Shown: in pieces, positions 40,870 through 49,427 of the stretch
How positions within the stretch are numbered: the stretch's first letter is position 1
How the letters are laid out: each line of letters starts with the position of its first letter
Assembly (NCBI GenBank): GCA_039024915.1
Contig: JBCCPK010000007.1
Span: 124,001 to 188,000 of the forward strand
Length of the DNA: 64,000 nucleotides
DNA from: Pseudomonadota bacterium
Lineage (GTDB): Bacteria; Pseudomonadota; Alphaproteobacteria; Rhizobiales; MH13
Reading direction: 5' to 3'
Program-made: the position numbers and the translations under genes
The notes under the pieces: model-generated
Seen by the model: only the letters and a program-made list of their open reading frames with translations
The model's database searches: none
Told to the model about the DNA's origin: nothing

Positions 40870-41832
40870 ATGAAAAAGATCATCACCGGTGCAGCAGCAG
40901 CAGCCATGTCCCTTACCGCATTTGCCGCCACGCCTGCGTTTGCAGAATTTCCCGAAAGACCGGTAACAATCATCGTTCCCTGGGGCGCCGGGGGCGGAAC
41001 TGATACGATCATTCGTATTTTCGCGGTTGGTTTTGAAGAAGCGATGGGGCAACCGATCAACGTGGTCAACCGAACCGGCGGTTCGGGCGTTGTGGGACAC
41101 TCAGCCATCGCCAATGCACAAGCCGATGGCTACACGCTGGGCGCCTGCACATCTGAGATCACCTATTTTGACACCATCGGTCTTGCGGACATTACGCCGG
41201 AAAGCTTTGACCTGATTTCACGGTTGGCGGAAATTCCCGCTGGTGTGACGGTAGCGGCGGACAGCCCGCACACGTCGGTCGAAGAGGTGGTCGAAGCAGC
41301 GTCAACCGGAGATATGACCTCCTCCGGCTCTGGTCTCGGTGGTCCATGGCACATGGCGGTGGCCGGCATGATGCGTGAGGCGGGCGGCTCTGTTGATACC
41401 GTTCGCTTCATCCCCTCACAGGGAGGCGCACCAGCTCTTCAAGAGTTGGTCGCAGGCAGCATCAGCATGTTCACCGGATCACCGATTGAAGCTCGTGCGC
41501 TCGCCGACGCCGGAGAGGTTCGCATCCTCGGCATCATGTCAGAGGAACGCTCCCCGGCATTCCCAGACGTCCCCACGCTCAAAGAGAGCGGGATTGATTG
41601 GGCCCTCAGCAACTGGTTCTCTCTCTGCGCACCGTCCGGACTGCCCGACGATGTGAAAGCCACCATTGAAGCGGCCGCCGCAGAAGCGCATGCCTCCGCA
41701 GCTGTCCAGGAGGCGTTGGCTGACCGTGGCATCACACCGCTGTTCGATGGATCAGAAGCATTCTCTGCTTTCGCTTCCGGCTTTGCTGGTGAGGCCTCGT
41801 CACTTCTGACGGATCTTGGCATCGCTCAGTAA
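40870..41832 (+). CDS. TTT transporter receptor 2 (TctC family)
   Basis: A 320-residue periplasmic receptor with a Sec signal (MKKIITGAAAAAMSLTAFAA...AFAEFPERP). VPWGAGGGTD is the classic TctC glycine loop, and NRTGGSGVVGH and FPDVPTLKESG are other family marks. ATG 40870 follows GGAGGA. It starts a second TTT set 250 bp after the PdxA2-like gene. It resembles the usual TctC more than receptor 1 does, so the two likely bind different though related ligands. Confidence 0.93.
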   Translation: MKKIITGAAAAAMSLTAFAATPAFAEFPERPVTIIVPWGAGGGTDTIIRIFAVGFEEAMGQPINVVNRTGGSGVVGHSAIANAQADGYTLGACTSEITYFDTIGLADITPESFDLISRLAEIPAGVTVAADSPHTSVEEVVEAASTGDMTSSGSGLGGPWHMAVAGMMREAGGSVDTVRFIPSQGGAPALQELVAGSISMFTGSPIEARALADAGEVRILGIMSEERSPAFPDVPTLKESGIDWALSNWFSLCAPSGLPDDVKATIEAAAAEAHASAAVQEALADRGITPLFDGSEAFSAFASGFAGEASSLLTDLGIAQ

Positions 41833-41840
41833 TGGGGAAT

Positions 41841-41876
41841 AGGCGTCGGCGATACCCCACGAGCCGGCGCCTTTTT
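41841..41876 (+). terminator. Attenuator-like terminator between TTT receptor 2 and tctB
   Basis: Stem AGGCGTCGGC (41841-41850) / GCCGGCGCCT (41863-41872), 10 bp with one G-U pair, 12-nt loop, running into TTTTTC. This is a proper intrinsic terminator shape, 9 nt after the receptor stop and only 4 nt before the next start. It should let only part of the transcription reach tctB/tctA. Confidence 0.7.
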
Positions 41877-41879
41877 CTA

Positions 41880-42338
41880 ATGCAAGTCAACGATCGCTTC
41901 TTAGGTGGACTTGTCATCGTCGCAGGCGTTGCGGTGATTGCTGGAACCTTGGGATTTCGTGAGCTTCCGGGCCAACAGTTTGGTTCATCCTTCTTCCCGC
42001 GACTGATCGGCTCCGCGATGATCCTGAGCGGCCTTGCACTCGCCATGGCCCGCACGGACACCCCCTGGCTCGCCGTCAGTCAGATGGTGCAAGGCGCCCA
42101 GGGTCTGAAAGTTGCTTCCGTGTTCGTGGCCGTCCTGCTTTGGGTTTTCATCTCGCCGCATCTTGGCTTCATCGCCACGACGGCTCTTATGATTACTGGC
42201 CTTATCGTAATTGCTGGCGGGCGAGTTTTATCAGCCGCGTTGACAGGCCTTGGCGTTGCCGTTCTGCTCCATCTCATCTTCTCAGTCCTCCTGCGCGTTC
42301 CGCTGCCATTTGGACTTGTTGAGCGGGTGATCACATGA
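41880..42338 (+). CDS. TTT transporter small membrane subunit 2 (TctB family)
   Basis: A 152-residue, four-helix TctB protein: MQVNDRFLGGLVIVAGVAVI opens the first helix, followed by a FGSSFFPRLIG-type family segment. ATG 41880 is preferred, as the longer frame starting at 41832 would be read through the terminator stem. No strong binding site is seen; translation may depend on the upstream structure. It overlaps the tctA start by 4 nt. Confidence 0.82.
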   Translation: MQVNDRFLGGLVIVAGVAVIAGTLGFRELPGQQFGSSFFPRLIGSAMILSGLALAMARTDTPWLAVSQMVQGAQGLKVASVFVAVLLWVFISPHLGFIATTALMITGLIVIAGGRVLSAALTGLGVAVLLHLIFSVLLRVPLPFGLVERVIT

Positions 42339-43834
42339 GTGTTTTCGCAGAAGCGCTCAGCCTTGTTTTTCAGCCCGATGTGATCGGCACAGTCGTGGTG
42401 GCCAGCCTGATCGGCATCACCATCGGGGCAATACCAGGCCTGACCGCCGTAATGGGCGTCGCGCTGCTGATCCCAATCACCTTTTTCATGGACCCGGTAC
42501 CGGCCATTGCTGCCATTGCTTCACTGGCCGCGATGGCGATTTTCGCAGGCGACATTCCTGGCACTCTGCTTCGCATACCCGGCACGCCGGCTTCGGCTGC
42601 CTATGTCGATGACGGGTACGCAATGACCAAGCAGGGGTGTCCGGAACGGGCCCTGGGCCTTTCCATGGTTTCGGCTTGCATCGGGGGTACGATCGGCGTT
42701 CTTCTGTTGATGCTTGCCGCCCCGGCGCTGGCGCGATTTGCCACCAATTTCTCTGCGGTCGAGTACTTTTGGCTCGCTATTTTGGGGCTCAGCTGCGCGG
42801 CGGTAATCGCGTCGAATTCGGCGCTGAAGGGCATCATTTCCGTTCTGTTCGGCCTTTGGGTAGCCATGATCGGCATCGATACCGTCGCCGGTCAACCGCG
42901 TTACACGTTCGGTTCCATTGAGCTGATGGGCGGTGTTAGCTTCATCCCGGCCATGATCGGCATGTTCGCGTTGCCTGAAGTCTTGCGCAACATCTCAGCG
43001 ATGGCCGAAAAGCGGCGGCCTCCGGTTATGGGGCCTATCTTCCCTGGTCTGGGAACAACTCTTTGGAAGCGCCGGTCCAATGTCGTTCGCGGCGGGCTCA
43101 CCGGCTCGTTGATCGGCGCGTTGCCAGGTGCGGGCGCGGACATTGCTGCGTGGGTAGCCTACGCTCTGGCAAAACGAAACTCCAAGACACCTGAGGCGTT
43201 CGGCAAAGGGCACGATGAAGGGTTGATAGAAGCTGGCGCCGCCAACAATGGCGCGCTATCGAGCGCTTGGGTGCCAACGCTGGTGTTCGGCATTCCTGGC
43301 GATAGCATCACGGCCATTGTGATCGGGGTTTTGTACCTCAAGGGCCTCGAACCCGGCCCCATCATCTTCGTTCGCACACCCGAATTGGTTTATGCGATCT
43401 TCTTCGCCTTTCTGCTGGCTAACATGCTTCTTATCCCCTTTGGTTGGGCAATCATTAAAGCCTCGCGCCAACTGCTGCGCATACCGTCGGCTTACTTCAC
43501 GCCCGTCGTGTTGGCATGCTGCATCGTTGGGAGTTTTGCCATCAACAATACTGCCTTTGGTGTTTTGACCATGCTGGTGTTCGGATTGATCGGCTGGTTC
43601 TTTGAGGAGAATAAGATCCCGATAGCTCCGGCCATCCTGGGTATCGTTCTGGGCGGCATCTTGGAGTTCAACTTCGTGACATCGATGCTCATCTCGCAGG
43701 GCGATGTGACGGTATTCTTCTCGCGGCCTGTTGCGGTGATGCTTGCCATAGCTGTGCTCCTGGCATGGACGGTGCCAATCGTCAGGCACCTGCGACATCG
43801 GCCCAAAAAGGGTGACGAAGAAGCCAGCCGATGA
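42335..43834 (+). CDS. TTT transporter large membrane subunit 2 (TctA family)
   Basis: A 499-residue multi-helix channel, the same length as the TctA of the first system. GAIPGLTAVMGVALLIPITF carries the family motif, and RIPGTPASAAYVDDGYAMTKQG and FGIPGDSITAIVIG its repeat. The start overlaps tctB (ATGA), and its stop overlaps the amidohydrolase start (ATGA), so all are translated as a unit. Confidence 0.94.
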   Translation: MSVFAEALSLVFQPDVIGTVVVASLIGITIGAIPGLTAVMGVALLIPITFFMDPVPAIAAIASLAAMAIFAGDIPGTLLRIPGTPASAAYVDDGYAMTKQGCPERALGLSMVSACIGGTIGVLLLMLAAPALARFATNFSAVEYFWLAILGLSCAAVIASNSALKGIISVLFGLWVAMIGIDTVAGQPRYTFGSIELMGGVSFIPAMIGMFALPEVLRNISAMAEKRRPPVMGPIFPGLGTTLWKRRSNVVRGGLTGSLIGALPGAGADIAAWVAYALAKRNSKTPEAFGKGHDEGLIEAGAANNGALSSAWVPTLVFGIPGDSITAIVIGVLYLKGLEPGPIIFVRTPELVYAIFFAFLLANMLLIPFGWAIIKASRQLLRIPSAYFTPVVLACCIVGSFAINNTAFGVLTMLVFGLIGWFFEENKIPIAPAILGIVLGGILEFNFVTSMLISQGDVTVFFSRPVAVMLAIAVLLAWTVPIVRHLRHRPKKGDEEASR

Positions 43835-44709
43835 AGATCATCGACGCGCACCACCATCTCTGGGACCCGGTGGCAAACGACCATCCCTGGTTGCGTGATG
43901 AGCCGATGATCCCCTTCCGATACGGCGACTATTCAGCCATACGGCACCCTTTCATGCTGGCTGACTATGATCGGGTGACCGCAGGATGGGATGTCACGGC
44001 TTCCATCACCATGGAAGGCGAATGGAACCCGACCGACCCGACAGGCGAAGCGCTTTGGCTACAGCGGCTCGCGGATGTGCAGGGACGGCCTGCCGCTCAC
44101 GTTGCTCAGGCATGGCTCGATCGCGAGGATCTCCCGCAGGTGCTGAAGGTCTACGAGAGATTACCCCTTGTGCGATCGGTTCGTCACAAGCCGCGCGCGA
44201 ACGCCAAGCCCGGCGGCCCGGCTGGCGGTATGACTGATGATGCTTTCCGCGAGGGCTTCAAGCGACTGAGCGACTGCGGTCTGATCTTCGATCTGCAAAC
44301 GCCATGGTGGCACCTTCACGAGGCCATTGATCTGGCTACAGTCAGCCCTGAAACGCTCATAGTTCTCAACCATGTAGGGCTTCCCTCCGACCGTTCAGCA
44401 GCGTGCCTCGACGGTTGGCGAGAGGCGATGGAAGCCTTCGCCGCCTTACCGCAGGCAAGGGTGAAGATTTCCGGGCTGGGACTTCCCAATCAACCGTGGC
44501 GCTTAGAGGACAATCAGGACATCATCCGCTTTTGCGTCGACACGTTTGGCTCCGAGCGAGCCATGTTTGCCTCGAACTTCCCTGTCGACGGTCTTTGCGG
44601 GTCGTTTGACACGATTTACTCGGGTTTTTTGTCAGCTACCGCGATGTATGCCGAAGACCAAAGGGCAAACCTCTGTTGGAGAACGGCGTCGAACACTTAT
44701 CTGAAGTGA
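43831..44709 (+). CDS. Amidohydrolase-2 family protein (sugar lactonase-like)
   Basis: A 292-residue TIM-barrel amidohydrolase of the COG3618 type, which includes L-fuconolactonases, L-rhamnono-lactonases and related lactone hydrolases. DAHHHLWDP at the N-terminus gives the HxH metal motif; VLNHVGLP and ASNFPVD match later family motifs. It ends the second TTT operon with a 4-nt overlap. Hydrolysing an imported lactone to its acid would feed the dehydratase and aldolase encoded 6 kb upstream. That pathway link is inference. Confidence 0.82.
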   Translation: MKIIDAHHHLWDPVANDHPWLRDEPMIPFRYGDYSAIRHPFMLADYDRVTAGWDVTASITMEGEWNPTDPTGEALWLQRLADVQGRPAAHVAQAWLDREDLPQVLKVYERLPLVRSVRHKPRANAKPGGPAGGMTDDAFREGFKRLSDCGLIFDLQTPWWHLHEAIDLATVSPETLIVLNHVGLPSDRSAACLDGWREAMEAFAALPQARVKISGLGLPNQPWRLEDNQDIIRFCVDTFGSERAMFASNFPVDGLCGSFDTIYSGFLSATAMYAEDQRANLCWRTASNTYLK

Positions 44710-44907
44710 ACGGCGCGATGGTCGAATTGGCGCGGCAGCTGGCGATATCTGGCAGCACGCACAACACACGACCGGCGGAAAACCCTTTTCCAAAACACAT
44801 GTGCCAAAATCGTCGGGTTTTGGCTCGGTTTGGGTTGCGGCGAGTGTTCTAATTGCCTCTTGCTGCACGTGGGTGGTTTGTCTTTTCTTGAAGGAGTCGC
44901 GTCTGGA

Positions 44908-45504
44908 CTAGTGTATCGCTGACAGCGCCAGCTTAAGCGTTTCACGGACCTGTTCTGGGTCTTCCCCCGACGCTCTCTGGGTTAGCGCCAAACCCATTTG
45001 TTCGACAAGATATCGGGCAACAATGGGTACGGACACAGTGTTGGTCCAGTCCCCGTTTTCACGCCGTCCCGCCAAATAGGCCTTGAATGCGTCGACAGCG
45101 CCGGTATCGATCGCATCAACACGGGCGCGGGTCGTTGGACCCAGACGGTGTTTCCCAGCGCGCATTTTGTAGAAGACGCACCCGGTTTCCATTTTTACGT
45201 CTTCGCTGACGAAGAAGGCCAACGCATCCAACGTGTCTTTAAATGACATGCCTTTGGCCAGTATCTCAAAAATATCCGATAGGACCTTCTCCGCATAGCG
45301 GTCCAAAACGGCCACCATCAATCCATCTTCGTTGCCGAATTCACGATAGAGCGCAGGCTTTGAGACCTCTGCCATCTGGCAAATGGTGTTGATGGAAACG
45401 TCAGCGGGATCCTTTCTCCAGTAGGCCTGCATGGCCGTATCCAGCACGCTCTCTGCATCCAGCGTACTGGGGCGCCCGCGCTTTCGTTTTTGGGTTTCAT
45501 CCAT
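44908..45504 (-). CDS. TetR/AcrR-family transcriptional regulator
   Basis: A 198-residue repressor-type protein. The basic start KRKRGRPS leads into the TetR helix-turn-helix (about residues 12-60; INTICQMAEVSKPALYREFGNEDGLM), then an all-helical ligand domain. It is divergent from the secreted SnoaL-like gene, with two similar inverted repeats in the 105-bp gap, so it most likely controls that gene and itself. Effector unknown. Confidence 0.9.
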   Translation of the reverse strand: MDETQKRKRGRPSTLDAESVLDTAMQAYWRKDPADVSINTICQMAEVSKPALYREFGNEDGLMVAVLDRYAEKVLSDIFEILAKGMSFKDTLDALAFFVSEDVKMETGCVFYKMRAGKHRLGPTTRARVDAIDTGAVDAFKAYLAGRRENGDWTNTVSVPIVARYLVEQMGLALTQRASGEDPEQVRETLKLALSAIH

Positions 45505-45510
45505 ATTTTC

Positions 45511-45524
45511 ATACCGACTGGTAT
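45511..45524. promoter_or_regulatory. TetR operator candidate 1
   Basis: ATACC-GACT-GGTAT, a perfect 5-bp inverted repeat with a 4-bp centre, 7 bp from the tetR start and upstream of the -35 of the divergent gene. TetR-type proteins bind such palindromes. Confidence 0.55.
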
Positions 45525-45531
45525 TTAATTA

Positions 45532-45567
45532 TTGACACACATCTCATGATTTCGTACCAGGTAGTAC
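45532..45567 (+). promoter_or_regulatory. Promoter and TetR operator candidate 2 of the SnoaL-like gene
   Basis: TTGACA at 45532-45537 is a consensus -35; the -10 zone 17 nt later falls on GTACCAGGTAGTAC (45554-45567), whose reverse complement matches operator 1 at 9 of 14 positions, including the TAC and CTGGTA parts. A repressor here would cover the -10. Confidence 0.5.
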
Positions 45568-45615
45568 ATCAAAACTCAATCAAAGCCCGCGACGCGTGGG
45601 ATAGGAGACATGATC

Positions 45616-46086
45616 ATGAACAAAACGCTTATCGCAGCCGCGGCAGCAGTCGGAACACTTACCGGCTCAGCAAGCGCGAGCGACCTGGAGACGGTCCGTG
45701 CATTTTACACAGACATCCTGACGGCTCCGGCTGAGACGACCGAAGCCCAGTATTACCAGGTGTTTTCCCCGGACGTCGTCTCCATCCCGACACCTCCGGG
45801 CGGACCGGGCGCGCAGGGCATGCTCAACACCATCGCATTTTTGGGACAGGTGGTGCCCGATCTAACGTGGACCCCCGATGAGATCATCGAACTTGATGGA
45901 CGCTTCGTCGTACGCGGTACCGCAACAGGCACACCCGTTGGACCCTTTTTCGGGGTCGACCCGGCAACCGGCAACGCCTTCGAGATCATGTCCATCGATA
46001 TCGTAACGATGGAAGACGGGTTGATCACTCACATTTTCCATTTGGAAGACTGGACAGGTGCTGTCGCACAACTGACCGCTGAGTAA
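45616..46086 (+). CDS. Secreted SnoaL-like (NTF2-fold) protein
   Basis: A 156-residue protein with a Sec signal (MNKTLIAAAAAVGTLTGSAS, then ASDLE) and a single SnoaL/ester-cyclase-type NTF2 fold, with the typical pattern RAFYTDIL...DLTWTPDEIIELDGRFVVRGTATGTPVGPFFGV (partly quoted in short pieces). ATG 45616 is chosen because AGGAGA is then 7 nt away; ATG 45610 is too close. The fold hosts small-molecule binding or isomerase activities; the reaction is unknown. Its divergent TetR neighbour suggests induction by a specific compound. Confidence 0.78.
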   Translation: MNKTLIAAAAAVGTLTGSASASDLETVRAFYTDILTAPAETTEAQYYQVFSPDVVSIPTPPGGPGAQGMLNTIAFLGQVVPDLTWTPDEIIELDGRFVVRGTATGTPVGPFFGVDPATGNAFEIMSIDIVTMEDGLITHIFHLEDWTGAVAQLTAE

Positions 46087-46107
46087 CCCGACTGCGTTAG
46101 ATGAGAC

Positions 46108-46138
46108 GGGGCGGCAGCGAGCATCGCATTGCCGCCCC
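46108..46138 (+). terminator. Hairpin terminator after the SnoaL-like gene
   Basis: Perfect 9-bp GC-rich stem GGGGCGGCA (46108-46116) / TGCCGCCCC (46130-46138), 13-nt loop, 21 nt after the stop. No clear T-tract follows. Confidence 0.55.
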
Positions 46139-46351
46139 AACATCCAGGGCATCGAATGCATACTGTAAAACGCGGTCAATCAGCGGCAGCGTCGCGGACA
46201 CCGCAGCAGTCGGTTAGACTTCCAAAAACCTCTACCCCAAACACGTGTGTTAAAAGGATTGTCTTAGGTCCGCTCGCAAGGCGTCCGATGGAGAAGATCG
46301 AAAGCACATTTTGGGAACAGGGGTGTAAACCAACTGTAAAATACTTGATGA

Positions 46352-46370
46352 ACCGAAGCGTTGCTTCGGT
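46352..46370 (-). terminator. Hairpin downstream of tRNA-Lys
   Basis: Perfect 8-bp stem ACCGAAGC/GCTTCGGT with a 3-nt loop, 20 nt past the tRNA 3' end on the minus strand. It may stop the tRNA transcript or protect its end; the following sequence is only mildly T-rich. Confidence 0.5.
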
Positions 46371-46390
46371 GCTAAGTGCTTGATGTATAT

Positions 46391-46466
<76 letters not shown>

Positions 46467-46488
46467 AAGCCAGAGTACCATCTGGGAA

Positions 46489-46511
46489 GGCGCGGGATAT
46501 ACGCCCGCGCC
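46489..46511 (-). terminator. Terminator hairpin of leuA
   Basis: Perfect 8-bp stem GGCGCGGG (46489-46496) / CCCGCGCC (46504-46511), 7-nt loop, about 37 nt beyond the leuA stop on the minus strand, followed there by TTCCC. It lies between leuA and the tRNA gene and should end leuA transcription. Confidence 0.6.
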
Positions 46512-46547
46512 CTTGTGTTTGCAAGAGGCCGTCTAGCCGCGCCCCGC

Positions 46548-48128
46548 TCAACTCGCCTGCAGCACATCGACCGGCGGGCTTTCACGCCGCATCGCCAGCT
46601 TGTTGAGCGCCGACACATAGGCCTTGGCCGACGCGACAAGCGTATCGGCGTCTGCCGAGCGGCCGGTTACGATGCGCCCTTCTTCTTCGAGCCGAACCGA
46701 AACCTCGGCCTGCGCATCGGTGCCTTCGGTGACAGCGTGAACCTGATAGAGCGACAGGTTTGCCTCGTGCGGCATGATCGCCTTGATGGCGTTGAACACA
46801 GCGTCAACCGGCCCGTTGCCAGCTTCCTCGCGGGTGATATGCGCGCCGCCAATGTCCATGGTCAGGATCGCTTTCTGCGGACCACCCGTTCCAGCAATCA
46901 CCGTCAACGAGAGCACATGATTGGTCTCGCTGCGCTCGGTGATTTCGGTCTCCACCAGTGCTTCGATATCCTCGTCGTAGACATGCTTCTTGCGGTCGGC
47001 GAGCTCCTTGAAGCGGTTGAACGCGTCCTCGAATGCGTTGTCACCCAGATCAAGGCCCAGCGAGACCAGCTTCTCCTTGAACGCGTGGCGCCCTGAATGC
47101 TTGCCCATGACGAGGCTTGTCTCGCGGACGCCAACATCTTCAGGCCGCATGATCTCATACGTCTCAGCGTTCTTGAGCATGCCGTCCTGATGGATGCCGG
47201 ATTCGTGCGCGAACGCGTTCTTGCCGACGATGGCCTTGTTGTACTGCACCGGAAAGCCTGAAACAGCCGCCACCAGCTTGGACGCGCGTGTCAGGAAGCT
47301 CGGATCGACCGCGGACGCGTAAGGCAGCGCATCGCCGCGCGTTCGGATCGCCATGACGATTTCTTCAAGCGCGGCGTTCCCTGCCCGCTCGCCCAAGCCG
47401 TTGATGGTGCATTCAACTTGCCGCGCGCCGCCGGCAACGCCGGCAAGCGAGTTTGCGACCGCCATGCCCAGATCATCATGGCAATGCACGGAGAAGATGG
47501 CTTTGTCAGAGTCCGGCACCATCGAGCGGATACGCTCGAACATCGTCTTGTACTCTTCGGGCGTCGCGTAGCCCACCGTATCTGGCAGGTTGATCGTTGT
47601 GGCGCCATTCTTGATGGCCAGATCAACGCATTTGGCCAGAAACTCGATGGGCGTTCGGGTCGCGTCCATCGCCGACCATTCAACATCGTCAATCAGATTG
47701 CGCGCCCGCGTTACCGTCGCTTCGACGATCTCAAGGACCTGATCCTCATTCTTGCGCATCTGATGCGCCAAATGAATCGGCGACGTCGAAACGAAGGTGT
47801 GGATGCGTCCGCGCTTGGCGTGCTTCACCGCTTCCCCTGCACGGTCGATATCGGCGTTGATCGCGCGGGCGAGCCCAGCGATGATCGAACCATCGGAACG
47901 TTTGGCAATCTCACAGACAGCTTCAAAGTCGCCGTTGGAAGCGATCGGAAAGCCCGCTTCGATAATATCGACGCCCATGCTTTCCAGCAGTTCTGCGACC
48001 TGCAGCTTCTCTTCAAGGGTCATGGATGCGCCGGGCGACTGCTCGCCGTCGCGTAAGGTCGTGTCAAAAATCCGCACATAGTCACGGTGGGACGGGTCAA
48101 TTGTTGCGGAAGCCGGATTGGCGGCCAT
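46548..48128 (-). CDS. leuA: 2-isopropylmalate synthase
   Basis: A 526-residue enzyme that joins acetyl-CoA and 2-ketoisovalerate, the committed step of leucine synthesis. The TIM barrel shows [11 protein letters not shown] and [13 protein letters not shown]; a C-terminal LeuA regulatory domain (about 390-520) for leucine feedback follows. The start ATG 48128 gives the usual N-terminus; the same frame is open 73 codons further upstream, but that stretch is the leader with its peptide and terminator. Expression is likely set by leucine attenuation. ilvC, for an earlier step, is at 53441. Confidence 0.96.
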   Translation of the reverse strand: MAANPASATIDPSHRDYVRIFDTTLRDGEQSPGASMTLEEKLQVAELLESMGVDIIEAGFPIASNGDFEAVCEIAKRSDGSIIAGLARAINADIDRAGEAVKHAKRGRIHTFVSTSPIHLAHQMRKNEDQVLEIVEATVTRARNLIDDVEWSAMDATRTPIEFLAKCVDLAIKNGATTINLPDTVGYATPEEYKTMFERIRSMVPDSDKAIFSVHCHDDLGMAVANSLAGVAGGARQVECTINGLGERAGNAALEEIVMAIRTRGDALPYASAVDPSFLTRASKLVAAVSGFPVQYNKAIVGKNAFAHESGIHQDGMLKNAETYEIMRPEDVGVRETSLVMGKHSGRHAFKEKLVSLGLDLGDNAFEDAFNRFKELADRKKHVYDEDIEALVETEITERSETNHVLSLTVIAGTGGPQKAILTMDIGGAHITREEAGNGPVDAVFNAIKAIMPHEANLSLYQVHAVTEGTDAQAEVSVRLEEEGRIVTGRSADADTLVASAKAYVSALNKLAMRRESPPVDVLQAS

Positions 48129-48200
48129 GGCTCGGTCTCCTTGTGCGCTCTCGTTGTGGCGCAACTTCAAAAGGTTGGATGCGGTCTTTTGAAATCCCCT

Positions 48201-48230
48201 AAAAACCCGGCGCGTCTGAACGCCGACGGT
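48201..48230 (-). terminator. Attenuator terminator in the leuA leader
   Basis: On the minus strand, ACC(GT)CGGCG - 8-nt loop - CGCCGGGT runs into a TTTTT tract (48201-48204 region), a rho-independent terminator about 73 nt before leuA. An outer arm CCCCTA/TAGGGG overlaps the stop of the leader peptide, so ribosome position can alter folding. Confidence 0.75.
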
Positions 48231-48232
48231 CC

Positions 48233-48325
48233 CTAGGGGCTGATAAGGAGGAGTCGCGCAAGCGCGAGCGGCCCGGCGTCGGGTCGCAAAGCCTTTTGAC
48301 CTGAAAGAGCAGCGATCTGCATCAT
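48233..48325 (-). CDS. Leucine-rich leader peptide of leuA attenuator
   Basis: A 30-residue ORF (ATG 48325; second ATG 48322; TAG 48235-48233) preceded by TGAGG at 7 nt. The product starts MMQIAALSGQ and ends PLALARLLLISP: seven leucines in 30 residues, three of them consecutive just before the stop (codons CTC CTC CTT), followed by isoleucine. The stop lies 2 nt from the terminator stem. Starved ribosomes would stall on the leucine codons, favouring antitermination and leuA transcription. This is a classical attenuation layout; comparable leuA attenuators are known in alphaproteobacteria. Confidence 0.8.
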   Translation of the reverse strand: MMQIAALSGQKALRPDAGPLALARLLLISP

Positions 48326-48415
48326 CGCAAAGCCTCAGTGTGTCCATTGCACAGTGTGCAACGCGACCGTTACCCAGTCCTTAATGGCTTGGCAACCCGG
48401 CACAAGGGCCATGCA

Positions 48416-49345
48416 TCACAGCTTCAGCACACCTTCGGCGACGCAAACGGCGTGCCCACCAAGACGCGCTGCCCGCAAACTTCCCGCGCTATCGACCTCA
48501 AGTTCCAGCTCGATATGAGATGGACGCCCCATCGCGAAGCCTTGCTCGATGGTCAGGCGATGAAGGCCCTCCATCGGAGCGTCAAAAGCCATAATCGCGC
48601 CCGCCAGCGATGCAACTGCCGATCCCGTTGCCGGGTCTTCACGGACGACCCCTCCGACGGGCCACATCATGCGCGCGGCAAATGCGCTATGCGCACCGAC
48701 CGTCTCGCGCGTGTAGGCATACATGCTGTCATGGCCCCGCCCGCCTGCGAAACGCTCGGCAAACAGGGGCGCATTGGGCTGGATGCTGTTGAGGGCATCA
48801 AGATCGTGCACCGGGACGCAGAAGTAGGGCATGCCGCCATCAAAGTCGGACGAGACATGGTTTTCGAAGCCAATCTGGTGGGGGCTTAGACCAAGCGCGA
48901 GGGCGAGATCGGCTTTGTCGACATCCCAAGGCGCGCGCGTCGGCAAGGTGGCAAGGTCAAATTCGGCAAATCCACCCGTCCGCATGGCCGGGTCCGCGTC
49001 GACCCTCACCGCCGAGCGAATGAGCCCGATCTGCTCTTCGAGCAACACAATCCCGGTATCGATACCGGCGGAAAAAAGATCGCAACCCAGCGCGACAGCC
49101 GCTCCAACCGTGGGATGCCCCGCGAACGGTAGCTCGCGGTCAGGGGTGAAGATGCGCAGGCTCGCGGTATGGCTCGGCTTGTCCGGTGGGCATAGGAAAA
49201 CCGTCTCTGAGAGATTGAACTCGCCTGCCAACGCCTGCATGCGCTCATCGGACAGGGATACCTCGCGCCGATCCACCACCGCCAGCGGGTTTCCGGCGAG
49301 CGGGGTCTGCGTGAAGACATCGAAGATGCGGTAAGGCAGCGTCAT
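48416..49345 (-). CDS. PhzF-family isomerase-like protein (copy 1)
   Basis: A 309-residue member of the PhzF/epimerase-like fold, two similar halves. FNLSETVF holds the catalytic-type glutamate (Glu47), and [11 protein letters not shown] and [15 protein letters not shown] are family motifs. PhzF itself isomerises a dihydroanthranilate in phenazine synthesis; most members have unknown substrates and no phenazine genes lie here. A second, related gene precedes it in transcription order with an 82-nt gap. A tandem duplication followed by divergence is likely. Confidence 0.88.
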   Translation of the reverse strand: MTLPYRIFDVFTQTPLAGNPLAVVDRREVSLSDERMQALAGEFNLSETVFLCPPDKPSHTASLRIFTPDRELPFAGHPTVGAAVALGCDLFSAGIDTGIVLLEEQIGLIRSAVRVDADPAMRTGGFAEFDLATLPTRAPWDVDKADLALALGLSPHQIGFENHVSSDFDGGMPYFCVPVHDLDALNSIQPNAPLFAERFAGGRGHDSMYAYTRETVGAHSAFAARMMWPVGGVVREDPATGSAVASLAGAIMAFDAPMEGLHRLTIEQGFAMGRPSHIELELEVDSAGSLRAARLGGHAVCVAEGVLKL

Positions 49346-49427
49346 TGATTGGGCTCGCGCAATCGGAAGAGTATTGGAATGGTGGCTCAGGGGCTTGGAT
49401 CAGCGAATTCGGGTCAATTGAATGGGC

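Larger units (their letters stand above)
46087..46390. other. Intergenic region between SnoaL-like gene and tRNA-Lys
   Basis: No gene is supported in these 304 bases. They hold the terminator of the SnoaL-like gene (46108-46138) and, near the tRNA 3' end, the hairpin ACCGAAGC/GCTTCGGT (46352-46370). ACACGTGT, a palindrome at about 46240, is the only other pattern noted. Confidence 0.5.

Noticed and set aside
44795-46245. Similar ACACATGTG and ACACGTGT stretches at about 44800 and 46240
   Set aside because: The two short sequences share only a small core and lie in unrelated contexts; no further copies were noticed, so chance is the simplest reading.
48129-48347. N-terminal extension of LeuA by 73 codons
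   Set aside because: The extension overlaps a leader peptide in another frame and a terminator; the family start is at 48128.
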